Positions 37,110-49,257 of a DNA stretch of 64,000 nucleotides are shown piece by piece. Within the stretch, counting starts at the first letter, position 1; each line of letters opens with the position of its first letter. This DNA comes from Sinonovacula constricta (lineage: Eukaryota > Mollusca > Bivalvia > Cardiida > Solecurtidae), in the NCBI GenBank assembly GCA_007844125.1, contig CM017558.1:22286556-22350555 (forward strand). Direction: 5' to 3'. A program made the position numbers and the translations under genes. The notes below the pieces were generated by a model. It made no database searches, was not told where the DNA came from, and was given only the letters and a program-made list of their open reading frames with translations.

Positions 37110-39600
37110 GACTACAGAAATTATGATATCATGGTTTTACCCATGCCTTTAAATATGCACCAAGGTCACAAAACATCTTCAAAAGAAACTGATAGCAGCA
37201 GATTTGTTTTCTGTCAGAAGGCTTATACAGGTCAATGTTTTTATGTGTATGTTACATAAGGGTTGCATTTTGTTATTTGTTGTTTGTGGGGTAAAAGCAT
37301 GGATAGACTGTAAAAGAGAGCAAAATGAGGGATTGAGGAGGGTGAGACTTACAGAGATGGATGGTAGAAGATTCTGTTTGACAGATACTGTGTGATATGT
37401 CAGCAATAGAAAGAAGTGAGCTGTCATGATCGGGAGATCGGAGGTGGTGATAAGTTAAACCTCCTGACCTCTGACATCCAAACCAGGCCACTATGAGTGA
37501 TGAGGTAACACGTAATGGGGCAAACTTCTGATTGGGGCTCTTAATGGAACAGTTGTAGGGAGTGGAAATAATTGCTCAATATTGGTTGTATATGTTTGAG
37601 TTAATGATAGATATATGTTTTGTAAAATACAAGAAAAGCACACTTTATAGTTTTTATGTGTTTTTATTGACTATTTTTTGTAATGAATTTAGAATAGTGT
37701 CCATTGGAAGACCAGGAAGAAATTACTTATAGTTAGTGTTTATTTACATAGCATTAAAGGTGAAAAGAAACAATTAGAGATAGCATTAAAGATGAAAAGA
37801 AACAATTAGAGACATTTTCTTTTGACTTGATTGTTATTGCAAAATACAGACATAAATGGAAGAAAAGGTGATAGGTAGTTTATAATGTTTGACTGTTATA
37901 GTCAACTAAAAACTTATTGTACATTTTCGTACATTATTTTAAGGTTAAAAAAATGTTTAAAGAAATTATCATTGGCTTTTGGTACAGAAGGCATAGTGTT
38001 CTTTCCCATGCCTAGACATCAGAAAGCCTTGTAAGAGACTCTGCCCTTGCTGTGCACAAGGCATTTTAAGGTTAGTGCCAAGAATGGTTAATCTGGTGCC
38101 AGGATAATATGACCAGAAATTGTGACAACATGACTTGCTACCAAGTAAAGGTAACAAAATATCAACTCTGAGTTAAATCTGTACTTATTTTTTTTTAAAT
38201 GTTGAACTATGCCCACTCCTTGTTTGCAGAAAATGCAAGAAACAAAAAAAAATGCAATAAGCTTTTTCATGGACCATTTGTTGTCATTTAAAAGAAATAG
38301 TATTATTTTTATATCAAACATTCTAACTTATAGGTGTAAGTAATAAGGACACATCAAAGTCTAAAAATGTCTTGATTGAAAAAAAACATTGAGAAATACG
38401 ACAAGGTGAAAGTCAATCAGCCAAAAGCACATGTTACCACTGATTTATTGACTGCACAATTTATTACAGTAAAATTGACATGTTTATTACCCAAGTTAAC
38501 TGTTACAAAACCATTACTTGTAAACTGGTTGTCTTAGCGGATAGATGTTATCCATCACAATGATATAAAACTGTTACCAGTTCTTGCAATGCAACTTGTA
38601 CCAAAATAGTTTGTCAGAAGTGGGGGTGCATGTTTTAGTGCAGGGTAATAGCAGAAGGTGTACCTGGAAAACACATGTACATGTAGATGGTGCAATAGTG
38701 ACTAGTCGTTGAAACTTCATTGAGTTATAAGGTAAGTAATTTTAATTGTTCTAGAACATTTGTTCAGTATTTGACCATTTTTGGTCTAGGAACTAAAGTT
38801 AGTCCTTGATTGTTACATATTCGACCAGTTGTAGAAGTTCATCATCAGTTCTAGAACTGAATTTGAGTTCTTGAACCATTCTCACTGGCATAAGTAGCCA
38901 GTCTGATTTGATGTGCCTCTATGCCTCCTAGTTAAACAATAAATAGAGCCACACCTGTGACAAGTCAGGGGACAACTCCAACAAACACTGAACATTCATA
39001 CATGTATTCATTTTTTCAACTTAGTTGTCAGGCCTACTTACAAATGCTAATGCAAGGCTAGCCTGAATGAATATCAGAGCGACTTGCTTTGGTAGAAATT
39101 TCTAATAGCATCATATACTTTAGTGTTTATATTAAAAATCCTTGATATAGTTATCTATACAGTTATATTGGTCATAAACAATTCTAAATTCATTCCCTCA
39201 GTATTAGTGTGTATATTAGTGTGTATAGTGCATTAAACATTACATGATCCTGCATTCATTGAAACTTAATCTCTGCCATATGCCACAAAGCAGATTATTT
39301 ACTCCCACACTTTAAATTTTAGTGTCAGTTATGTGAGTAGCTTCAGAATTATGAGGCACAGATGGAGCAAGCGACTGGTGTAAAAATATATAGTAATTTA
39401 GTGTCTTTGTTCTTACAAATTTATTTTCGAAAAAAACATAAACACAATAAAAAATGTGTAAGTTAATGCCTCTCCAATGCCGCATATCTTTTTTAAAGAT
39501 CTTTCTTGTTTAATTTAATACAGTTTTGTTGATGATGCAAATTGTTTTAAGTATAAACCAATATTAAGGTGATATAAAGGCTGCTTGGATATTACAAAAC
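37110..39600. other. Mostly unannotated AT-rich DNA
   Basis: Contains a two-unit 32-bp duplication around 37752-37812 (units end GAAAAGAAACAATTAGAGA). A poorly preserved SINE-A-like patch lies near 38065-38130. No exon is supported. Confidence 0.4.
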
Positions 39601-39612
39601 AATAACTCTGAC

Positions 39613-39671
39613 ACACTTGTTTCTTCAAACACTTGTTTCTTCAAACACTTGTTTCTTCAAACACTTATTTC
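39613..39671. repeat. 16-bp tandem repeat
   Basis: The unit ACACTTGTTTCTTCAA is repeated almost exactly about 3.7 times. The near-identity suggests recent slippage. Confidence 0.9.
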
Positions 39672-40249
39672 TTTATCTTGATTGATTTTCCTTGAACTAC
39701 AATTTTATTGCACAGAGCACATAGATTAAGGATTTACACACAGTACAATTCATTAAAGGATTCATGAAATGTCGTAAAACAATTTCCAATCAAAAATAGC
39801 TTCAGATCATGTCAAATGACAAAAGAACACTGTTACAGTTTCTTTGGGTTTTTTGTTCCAAGCTGTCATATGTCAACCAGCGACCATGTGCCAATGAATT
39901 GTGCTGTCTGAACGGTCCAAGGGACTAGATTTTAAGTGGCTTAGCCATCGAGCAATCACTTTTTAACCAAAGTCTAGATTGTAGGCATTTATTAGAATTT
40001 ACACTTTGTTCATATTATCATAAGTACATGATTGTACCAGCTATATATTAATGGTTTAGAGGGGGAAAAGGGGATTTACATTGACAAATACGTTTGGTAT
40101 TCCCTTGAGTCCTTAGTTGTGCTAGTTTGGTGGACTGTTTAATCACAGATCTTTGGACCTGTAAATGCTCAAAACAACACCAAATTGTCTTAACTGTTTT
40201 TCAATACAAGTCCTAAGACTGGAGGTATAACCTCAGAACCATGTTCGTT

Positions 40250-40495
40250 TTGATTTGTTTTTCAAAATACATTGCAGCGACCAGTGATGATCATAATAGT
40301 AATGTCCAGGTTTTGGTGGAGGAAGACCCCAGGCAAATGTATTAGTAGAACCAATGGCACTCCACAAGTCAGCTGGAAGACTTTCCCACATTAAGTCCTT
40401 TGCCCAGAACGGGACTCGAACCCATAAGGTGAGAGGCTAAAGCAGTCAGAGGAGTTACAAAATGGTAGCTCTACCACTACACCACGGGCGCCCCC
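40250..40495 (-). mobile_element. SINE family B
   Basis: Minus-strand full-length copy: ACATTGCAGCGACCAGTGAT at the 3' end, GGTTTTGGTGGAGGAAGACC, GTCAGCTGGAAGAC, box B complement GGGACTCGAACCC, and box A complement ending CCACGGGCGCCCCC. Confidence 0.85.
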
Positions 40496-40720
40496 TAACC
40501 TCAGAACCATCTAGAAATTTAGAAGAAAAGTCTACAACTGGATCCATATAGAAATTTGGGGGATAAGTTTACCTGTCCTAGGACTGGAGGTAACCTCAGA
40601 ACCATATAGAAATTTAGAGGATAAGTCTGCCTAACCTAAGACTGATCATAAATGTATTCTCAGAAGATCTTAAATGAAGCACCCCTCTGAAGCTGATAGG
40701 GGATCTATGATAGGTTAGTT

Positions 40721-41010
40721 AATATCGGCTCCAGGTATGGGAGGTCCAGGGTTCGAACACAGGCGGTGACATCTCAAAGTCATAAACAGTGGTATTTGTA
40801 TAGCTCCCTTGCTTATGCTTAAGCAAATATAAGGGTAATTCCACAACTAGTTGGCCCAGTGTCAGGATAATGTGACTGGTTGTGGTATCAGGCCATGTGC
40901 TCATATCATGCTATACAGTGAAGGCAGCACTATATCTGCTTCAAGTGGACACTATCTCCAGATAGCTGAAATAATGTTGGTGGGACAATAAATCCAATAG
41001 ACATACAAAT
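40721..41010 (+). mobile_element. SINE family A, 5'-truncated
   Basis: It begins within the head (TATCGGCTCCAGGTATGGGA), keeps box B (GGGTTCGAACAC), the full body, and the tail GGGACAATAAATCCAATAGA. Box A is lost, so it should be transcriptionally dead. Confidence 0.8.
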
Positions 41011-41514
41011 CAAATGCAAAAATAGCTATCAGCTGGCAGAACCAAGTCACCTGCTTTGTTCATGGAACACATGCTTTGACCTTTGAAAAGTCTTACAGTT
41101 CTATTACATACATGAATAGGACCTTGCAGTATGATGATATAAAGAAATAACTAACATACATTGTTACAGCAGTGTCCTTCCATAATAGCGTTCAATTGAT
41201 AATACACGAAACATTGGCATTTTGTTTGTCTGGCCTGTCTTAGATTGTTAATGTCTTGATGAGGATGGTTCATCGTTTTATTATGTTTCTTTATTGTTAT
41301 GTAGTACTGTTGTTCCATAGTGTACTATTGATTTCCGCTTGCCCAGAGTGGTGAGATAAAAAATAGTGCCTTCCCTAAAACTGTGTCTTCATTTGACCCT
41401 CTTTATGCTGTGTTTGTTAATAAGTAACATAACCCATGCTAAATTCTTAATTATTTGCTGACAACTTTATGTAAAGAATTATAGAATACAATTTATGTTG
41501 ATAAAGGCTTCGCT

Positions 41515-41660
41515 ACAAAAAGTGTAGTTTCTGATCTACGGGTAATGCCTTCCATGGGGGGGGGATACATGGCTGATCTGGATCTACATTTTTTTACATA
41601 AGTTTGATCAATTTTTGCTCAGCAGGATAGGAGTAACGCCAGTTGAGCTTCAACTCCAGC
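41515..41660. repeat. Fold-back element, diverged
   Basis: Arms GTAGTTTCTGATCTAC and GGCTGATCTGGATCTACA flank an insertion with a run of G. TTTTGCTCAGCAGGATAGGA resembles the right end. Confidence 0.5.
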
Positions 41661-42084
41661 AAGCTCGGTACTTAGGTCATCAAACCAGTAAATTAAATTT
41701 GTTGCTTTGTTTCAAAACTTTTTGTGAAGCATTTTATATTGTCGCAATATTTTATGTTGCAGATAAAGGTTTTAAGTCTGGCATTTTTTATAATTTTAAA
41801 TAATTTGTGTGTGACATACTGAAATGTTGGGCACAGTGTTAACAGTTGGAAAAATGAAGATTTTTTGTAGTAGAACTTTTATTGACTTTAATCTAATTTC
41901 ATTTTCAGTTAGGAATACACAAAATGGTGCAGCATAATGTATGAATTATCATTATTTTTTTTATTTTATGAGATGTTTAAAATGTGTATATATTCATTGA
42001 ACAGCTAAAAAAGGCCATATATGTCTTGAAGCAGAATCTGAAAAAAACTTTGTGAATGGTGTTCAAGAAGGAAACATCTCTAAG

Positions 42085-42318
42085 GTGATCCAAACGTTGC
42101 AGCACAATTTTATCATCCACATTCTGAGCATGTTGTGGTTAAATTGAAAAAATACCAAATCGCCCACCAAAAAATACTTCCCCCCAGAATCTTAAGATGA
42201 CCACAAACATTGCAGCACAATTTTATAATCCACATTCTGAGCATGTTGTGGTTACATTGAAAAAATTCCAAATCGCCCACCAAAAAATACCCCCCCCCCC
42301 TACCCCACCCCCCCATAG
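42085..42318. repeat. Two-copy tandem duplication with poly-C
   Basis: Two units of about 116-119 bp each contain CATTCTGAGCATGTTGTGGT and CAAATCGCCCACCAAAAAAT. Each unit ends in a C-run, CCCCCC in the first and a longer C tract in the second. Confidence 0.85.
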
Positions 42319-42319
42319 A

Positions 42320-43560
42320 AAAATACCCAGATTAAGTTAAATAGTTAAATACCTGTAATAGTGAGCAAACTGTCATTGGCCAATCAAAAGAAGCCAATTG
42401 GAAATGATACATGGGTACAGTTACATTTGGTGTAACTGCTTGCAACTACAGTTACATTTTCTGTACTTGTAGAACAGTGTGATTAGGCTTCTAACAGCAT
42501 GTCCACATCATGTCCTGATTAGAAAGTACTTTCGCAATAACTGATTTTTAATAAAAATAAAAATATGTTATAAAGTAGTTTGTTATATTAGTTTAAAGGC
42601 AATACTTAAAAAAAATGTCATGTATTTACAAGTATCTTTATCAGTCACTTGTGGCTCCAACGTAGAATGTTAATGGCTCTATCTATGTAATCAAATATAG
42701 TCTAGACAAATTACGATAATATATTCATACAGTCTTTTTTCTTCTTTTTTTTTAAACTTTTCCATAAAAATATACTGCCCCAGACAATGTCTATATATAT
42801 ATAATTGAAAGATTGTTGGAAAGTGTTAACCCACAACATTCTATATATATTATTGTTAATGATAATTATAAAGACAAAATGACCAGATAATATACTCTTA
42901 TAGGTCAACAGAAGATTTTTCTAACTTAATTCAGAGGCAAAACAATTACCGTATAAATACATCTATTTAACAAAGATTTAAACTCTTTAAATAGTCTTTG
43001 ATGACCTATCGAAATGGCATTTCCATATGTATATGTTGGGGTGTGATTATATAACTTTTTAAAAAGAGGGATGCTTTAGCTTTCAGAATTTCAGAAAATA
43101 CACTTTACATATTTGTAGAAATATCTACATATTTGTAAAAATATCTTGTATCTAATTCAAAGATACACTCAAACCTGGTCTTTTGTGTTTTATCATTTTC
43201 AATTTGTATAATGTTGCCAAAACATGTTCATTATCCTTAGTCATAATAAGACTGATTCATAAACAATATTGTTTTTTTGTGTTTATCTAAGATCTGTTAT
43301 CAATTAAATTATTAACTTCAACAAGGTTGCTTTACATACCATCTTCAACTTAAATCCAATAATGTTAAAACCAGTAAAAAGAAATTACATTATTTCAAGA
43401 ACTTCCATGCCAGTAAGGCATCTTTGTTTAGGTTTCAAGGGACACACATATAAAAGTCCATCTGTTTGTTACTGAATATTTATAACTACCAGTATGATTG
43501 CCAAGACAAAGTCAGAGTTCCAGATAAAAGAAGTAAATCAGATTTTTGTTGCCATATATA
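42320..43560. other. AT-rich DNA, nothing recognised
   Basis: No coding exon, RNA gene or repeat family member could be supported. Confidence 0.4.
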
Positions 43561-43645
43561 CCACCAAACCCTACATTGCTCGTACTCATTGAAATTGTTT
43601 GACTAAGACGATTCTAATGAGTACCAGGTATAAAGGGTTTGGAGG
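43561..43645. ncRNA. Pre-miRNA-like hairpin (candidate)
   Basis: CCACCAAACCCT (43561-43572) pairs with AGGGTTTGGAGG (43634-43645) with one mismatch. A 9-bp exact stem (GTACTCATT with AATGAGTAC) and a further five to six pairs close a 9-nt loop, with an internal loop of about nine nt between the two blocks. Size and shape fit a metazoan pre-miRNA, but the sequence is not one I recognise and both strands could fold. It could also be a small palindromic transposon relic. Confidence 0.35.
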
Positions 43646-43938
43646 AGAAATAAAGGAGTTAGCAGGAGCTGTAGGCCTCTTACCTGGGACTCTGCAAAGT
43701 GTATGCTATGAATGGGTTGTTCAAAGAAAATATACTGCTCCTTTAGGGGAAAATCCATTTAAGTTTATTTGACACATTATTTAAACATGTAAATTTAAAA
43801 ATACAAATTTTAAAGCAATTTTTAATCAAACATTTTATCATGGTCTTCAGTTTATTCATCACATTTACAATATTCTGATTCTAATAACTACCAACTGTCT
43901 AGAGTTTGAATGATATATAAAATATTCAAATTGAAGAA

Positions 43939-44032
43939 TTAAAAGTGGTGTTGGACAGTTTGGTACCCTGTTTTCTCCCAAACATCCTAATAAATATTAA
44001 ATAACTGGCAAACTGTCAGATACCACTTTTAG
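43939..44032. mobile_element. 94-bp miniature TTAA element
   Basis: TTAA (43939-43942) is followed by AAGTGGTGTTGGACAGTTTG. The right end CAAACTGTCAGATACCACTT is its inverted complement at 17 of 20 positions, and is followed by TTAG (decayed TTAA). The interior is only about 45 bp. It shares termini with the larger TTAA elements. Confidence 0.75.
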
Positions 44033-44229
44033 GATAGAGTCTGAATGATAAACAAAATATTCAGCTTGAAAGATTAAACCTATGTACTCATACCAAAATA
44101 GGTATATACCCCACCGTGACCAATGACCAGGGAGTGCCCAGTAGCCCACTCCCTTCAAACGACCCTCAGCCTGCTATATTGTGTATAGCCTACAGGAACA
44201 AAAATATTTACTATTACCATAAGTAACAA

Positions 44230-44320
44230 TAAATATGACTATTGACTTAGCAGCAAATAGTGTTGATTATGGAGAGCTTTCTAACGTGGATCTGCACTTT
44301 TGAATTCACTTGTTCAATCC
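44230..44320. repeat. Fold-back element remnant
   Basis: AGCAGCAAATAGTGTTGATT and CGTGGATCTGCACTTT are the diverged arms. Confidence 0.4.
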
Positions 44321-45099
44321 ATAACAGTTAAATACATAATAAAACTGTCGAATCATTTCTCTGGATGAGCAATCACAGATCTACTACCCCCTGTCTGACC
44401 CAAGGCTATCGGAACCACACCAAGATTCTACTTATGTTTTTATAAAGACAATAGATTGCTCCCTCAACTGACATACAGTTTCAATACCTGGGGGCAGTCA
44501 GTGCATATGGTGGGAAGTATTATGTTACTCTCAACTGAGGTATGATAGTGAGCATGCAATATAAATGCACCTACTACTGGACCAATCATACTGATATTTA
44601 GTTAAAAGCTAGTCATTGACATTTTCATTGGATTATTATACTGATTTTTATTGTGTTTCTGGATGTGATGTGATTAACATTAAGGTAAGATTTTGAAAAT
44701 TTAATTTATTGTTTATGTTAGTAGTTGGTGTAAATTATTTTTATAGTATTTAAAATACTATTTTGGTTTATAATTTTATGATTTTGTGTTATTATTATTG
44801 ATTTTGTACATGTACATTAAGGTATACTTTAAACCATTTTATTTGTTTTTATCCCTGATAAAGTATCTTTAATATTTGACATTTTTCTTTTCTTATTTAA
44901 GTATGTCCATCCTTACAGAGAAACTGTGTTGAAGGTATGGATAACTGATCATGAAAAGAGTCACAAATTTTGAGCATGAAGTGGTTACAATTCTAAAGCA
45001 AATTAAGTCTTCATTCCTTAAAAAAGTTTCGTTCTTTTCAATAAAACAAAATCATGATTAATACATTATTAGATCATAGTAGAGGTGAAGTCATGGTGA

Positions 45100-46272
45100 T
45101 ATCTGCTAAAGTCCTATTACATGTTGATTCAGGTTCATATGACCTCAATATAACATCATTATGGCTTCTGTCTGTACATATTCATTGGCTGTTAGATTGT
45201 GTGTCTACTATATTACATGTTGATTCAGGTTTGTATGACCTCAATATAACATCATTATGGCTTCTGTCTGTACATATTCATTAGCTGTAAGATTGTGTGT
45301 CTACTATATTACATGTTGATTCAGGTTTGTATGACCTCAAAATGACATCATTATGACTTCTGTCTGTACATATTCATTAGCTGTTAGATTGTGTGTCTAC
45401 TATATTACATGTTGATTCAGGTTTGTATGACCTCAATATAACATCATTATGGCTTCTGTCTGTACATATTTATTAGCTGTTAGATTGTGTGTCTACTATA
45501 TTACATGTTGATTCAGGTTTGTATGACCTCAATATAACATCATTATGGCTTCTGTCTGTACATATTCATTGACTGTTAGATGGTGTGTCTACTATATTAC
45601 ATGTTGATTCAGGTTGGTATGACCTCAATATAACATCATTATGGCTTCTGTCTGTACATATTCATTGGCTGTTAGATTGTGTGTCTACTATATTACATGT
45701 TGATTCAGATTTGTGTGACCTCAATATAACATCATTATGGCTTCTGTCTGTACATATTCATTGGCTGTTAGATTGTGTGTCTACTATATTACATGTTGAT
45801 TCAGGTTTGTATGACCTCAATATAACATCATTATGGCTTCTGTCTGTACATATTCATTGACTGTTAGATTGTGTGTCTACTATATTACATGTTGATTCAG
45901 GTTGGTATGACCTCAATATAACATCATTATGGCTTCCATCTGTACATATTCATTGGCTGTTAGATTGTGTGTCTACTATATTACATGTTGATTCAGGTTT
46001 GTATGACCTCAATATAACATCATTATGGCTTCCATCTGCACATATTCATTGACTGTTAGATTGTGTGTCTACTATATTACATGTTGATTCAGGTTTGTAT
46101 GACCTCAATATAACATCATTATGGCTTCTGTCTGTACATATTCATTGGCTGTTAGATTGTGTGTCTACTATATTACATGTTGATTCAGATTTGTATGACC
46201 TCAATATAACATCATTATGGCTTCTGTCTGCACATATTCATTGGCTGTTAGATTGTGTGTCTACTATATTCA
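45100..46272. repeat. 96-bp minisatellite, 12 units
   Basis: ATGTTGATTC recurs at 45121 and then every 96 bp through 46177, twelve times. Units are about 95% identical, differing mainly at GGTTTGTATG and at TTCATTGGCTG versus TTCATTAGCTG. Because 96 is divisible by 3, long open frames repeat every 32 codons, but several units carry TAG or TGA in that frame, so it is not a gene. Confidence 0.97.
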
Positions 46273-46526
46273 GCACTTTGCCAAGTAGCAAGTATATAGA
46301 TCATTATTTTCTAGTGCTAGAGGTCAATGGTTGGAACCATGGCAGTGACAGCATACACAGCTGGTATAAGTCGATTCCCCATATCACCCTTAGCTTAATT
46401 GTTCTTACTGCATAACTGACCTTAGTGACACTGTAGGTAGAAGCTTTTAGGCTACTTTGGCCATAAGCCCTTTTATAAAAATGACAGACAGATAATAATA
46501 ATTATTATTTAACCATTTTTGTTCTA

Positions 46527-47012
46527 TTAAAGGTGGTATCCGAAAGTTTACCGTTATCAAATACACGTAAACTTGGTTTGGGGTAACTGGGGTTTTATTT
46601 CTTCAAATAGTCTAACTTAAGTCTAAGGTTAGATGATTTTGAATGCTGTCTAAATTGTGATACAGTAGAAATAGTTAAATAAATCGCTTTACATGTCCAT
46701 TCTTTCCAAAACTACAAAAAAGTGTAATTGGGATATCTGCTAAACATAGACATCGACATCAGAGCGAACTACCCAAATGATGATATAAAGTTAGAGGTCA
46801 CATGGTTTTCCTAGTTTAAATATAGCTAACTGTGCACTGTGGCTCAGACATGCAATGTCTATTTGTAATGGCAAGTGATGTGTTAAGCTTCAATTTAAAC
46901 ATCCATGTAGGACATCAATAATCAGCATTTTGCTGGATTTTTTCAGGCAACAATTATTTATTTGGTTCCTTGAGAGAAAATACTGGTCCAAACTGCCGGA
47001 TACGACCCTTAA
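46527..47012 (+). mobile_element. TTAA-flanked inverted-repeat element
   Basis: TTAA at 46527-46530 precedes AGGTGGTATCCGAAAGTTTA. The right end CTGCCGGATACGACCC is followed by TTAA at 47009-47012. The interior aligns with the copies at 4385 and 11876 (for example GTCACATGGTTTTCCTAG and GTGGCTCAGACA). 486 bp, non-coding. Confidence 0.8.
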
Positions 47013-47611
47013 GACTGGTTATTACAGTCTGGGGATAATTTGATATGGTAGGTAAAGTTTCAAGAGTTTGAAGCATGGTTTTAAAGTAAAGGCAGCAATT
47101 TATCTGCTTGAAGTTTAATTAAATCACTTGGACATCTAGTATTATATTACAAGAGAGTCCCAGTCGTACTGTGTTTAGGAGCACCGACCCTGATATGATC
47201 AGAGAGATCCGTATCATTGCAGATACAATCTGGCTTGTGGAGAGTCCCGATGCCTTGTTTCCACAACAATAACTCCCTTATAAAATAGAACTTATCTGTT
47301 GTTGACAGGTTAAGTGAGAATGGGACATTCAATTCGCATGAGAATACAATACTTTCTAAAGATAATAGCGTTGCTCATTTCAACTGGAAATGAAATAAAA
47401 CACTGGAAGAAAAATACATTAACAACATAAGCAATATTTATATATTCAGTAATGCTTTTGTATGACATTCTTTCACAATATTTTCTAAAGTTCTTTTCAG
47501 TTTATTTATGGAGATGATTTGTTTCTTTTTTCTTTTTATTTTGTAAAATTTACATTTGAAGAAAGATATTTTGTTTAACAGATGGCAATGTTTTATCAAT
47601 ACTTTGTATTT

Positions 47612-47668
47612 TAATTCTTAGCCTGCCATTTCCATACATGTATTTATTAGGCTTTGGCAAATAGTCTT
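47612..47668. repeat. Fold-back element half, cut by a SINE
   Basis: TTAGCCTGCCATTTCC through TTGGCAAATAGTCTTGA is the left half of the fold-back family. A family-A SINE begins directly after it. Confidence 0.5.
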
Positions 47669-47962
47669 GACTAGACCTGGTAATGCAGTCAGTAGACTCC
47701 AGGTATCGGAGGCTCTGGGTTCAAACCCGGGCCATGACCTACCAAAGTGGTAGTGGTATAGCTCCCTTGCTAACATTCAAGCAAATATAAGGGTAGATAC
47801 ATGACTGGTACATCCAGTGTCAGGATAATGTGATATCATGCCAGGTGTTCACGGCATGCTATACACAGTGAAGGCAGCACTATATCTGCTGCAAGTGGAC
47901 ACCGTCTCCAGATAATTGAAATACTTTTGATGGGATGATAAACCCAATAAACAGTTACATGC
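47669..47962 (+). mobile_element. SINE family A
   Basis: Head GACCTGGTAATGCAGTCAGT with a deletion before CTCCAGG, box B GGGTTCAAACCCGGG, full body, tail GGGATGATAAACCCAATAAA. Confidence 0.85.
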
Positions 47963-48599
47963 CAAATTGCATTTTAATGAATAATGTATGAGTAATTTTA
48001 TAGTTCAAATTGCATTTCCTAAACAAACAGTCTTGGGTGCCATAGAATCAGGATCTGCTTAATCTCAAATAATTGGTATACATGTATTAACTTTTTTGTG
48101 TAATTTATATAATATATAAACAAAAAAACAAGAGATATATTATGCATGGAGTTAAGCATGATGGGTTAAGCATGGTGGTGACATGGAGTTAACCATGTTC
48201 AGCAAAATATAGCAGGAGAAGGGTTGATAACTCAATCACCTTTAGTAAAAATGAATTTAAATCACAGCTATTTTAAGGCAATAACTTGCAAAATGTTTCT
48301 TTTCTTTCATCTTCAGAACGTTAAAACAGACTAAGAGAATCACAAGCGACTATCATTCACAAAGAAAAAGTTGAACATTCATGACAGTTTGTTTATGGTG
48401 CATTTTATGCATGTGGTTCTTTCAAGTTTATAGTTCAACAACTTTAAAAAATAAAATGCCCGACAGAACAATTTGCTGGGGTTGAGACTATCAAAGATCA
48501 TTGCCCCATAAATCTAACCATAGATAGAGACTGTATAAAATGTTAATTTCCATTTTAAAAGGGATCTATTCTGTTTTGCCTGATATCTTAGGATTTATG

Positions 48600-48832
48600 G
48601 GCGATATGGTACAGATAGATGTACCAGGCCTGCCAGTTGTTTATAGTGCAAGTTGAGCTCTGTCAACCTTTCAGTTAGCTGATGTGGGGTGTAGGGGGTG
48701 CAGGGGTCGCTGATCTAGCCTTGGTGGAGGGTCTCCCATCAACAGACAGCTTGGGGGCACTAGTTATGCCAGGGCGCCCCCAATCTGCCCATCTCATCTC
48801 TGTGTCTTTTGGTATTTGCCCATAGCCTGCTG
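48600..48832. other. GC-rich island with an open minus-strand frame
   Basis: About 55% GC. The minus strand is open for about 50 codons from an acceptor-like CAG (complement of 48830-48832) to a TAA (complement of 48675-48677), with a Pro/Ser/Ala-rich end (SATPAPPTPHIS). A hairpin TTGGGGGC/GCCCCCAA sits at 48751-48783. Unrecognised; it could be an exon or a fragment of a mobile element abutting the fold-back element at 48815. Confidence 0.3.
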
Positions 48833-48965
48833 AATTTGTATTTCTTATATTTATTCTAAATTATTTAGTTATTGTCCCCTGACTTCTTGTGCCAGCAACA
48901 AACAATGCTCGAAACTGAGCAGGATCTACACTATTTTCTTAAGCCTGATAATTGTGAAAATAGAA
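48815..48965. repeat. Fold-back element
   Basis: The left end ATAGCCTGCTGAATTTGT and GAGCAGGATCTACACTATTT, with TTAAGCCTGATAATTG at the right, follow the family pattern. Confidence 0.5.
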
Positions 48966-49257
48966 GGGTAATTGTTAGAAAGGTTTTGATATAGGCTTCT
49001 TAATTAATTTGTCAAAGCTTGTCATGTTCCCAGTGATCATACTGCACTGTACCAATGAAGAGATCAGATGATATATTGGTCTCTTTACTCATACTAAAAT
49101 TATTTAATTAGGGTATACCAGTATTTCATATTTGTGGGATATCTGTATGATATTTTTTTTTTTGTCTCGTGTCAAAGGTGGAGGTTATTCTACATGTTTA
49201 TTTAATTGTTGTGTAGATCGGTGAGAAATATTGACCAGCAATGGACTTATGCAATTT

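Noticed and set aside
45054..46415. Long plus-strand open frames with a 32-residue repeat
   Set aside because: They arise because the 96-bp minisatellite period is divisible by three. Several units carry stops in that frame and there are no gene signals.
47147..47332. Open frames on both strands at 47.15-47.33 kb
   Set aside because: Both strands are open, neither shows splice signals at consistent positions, and no family is recognisable.
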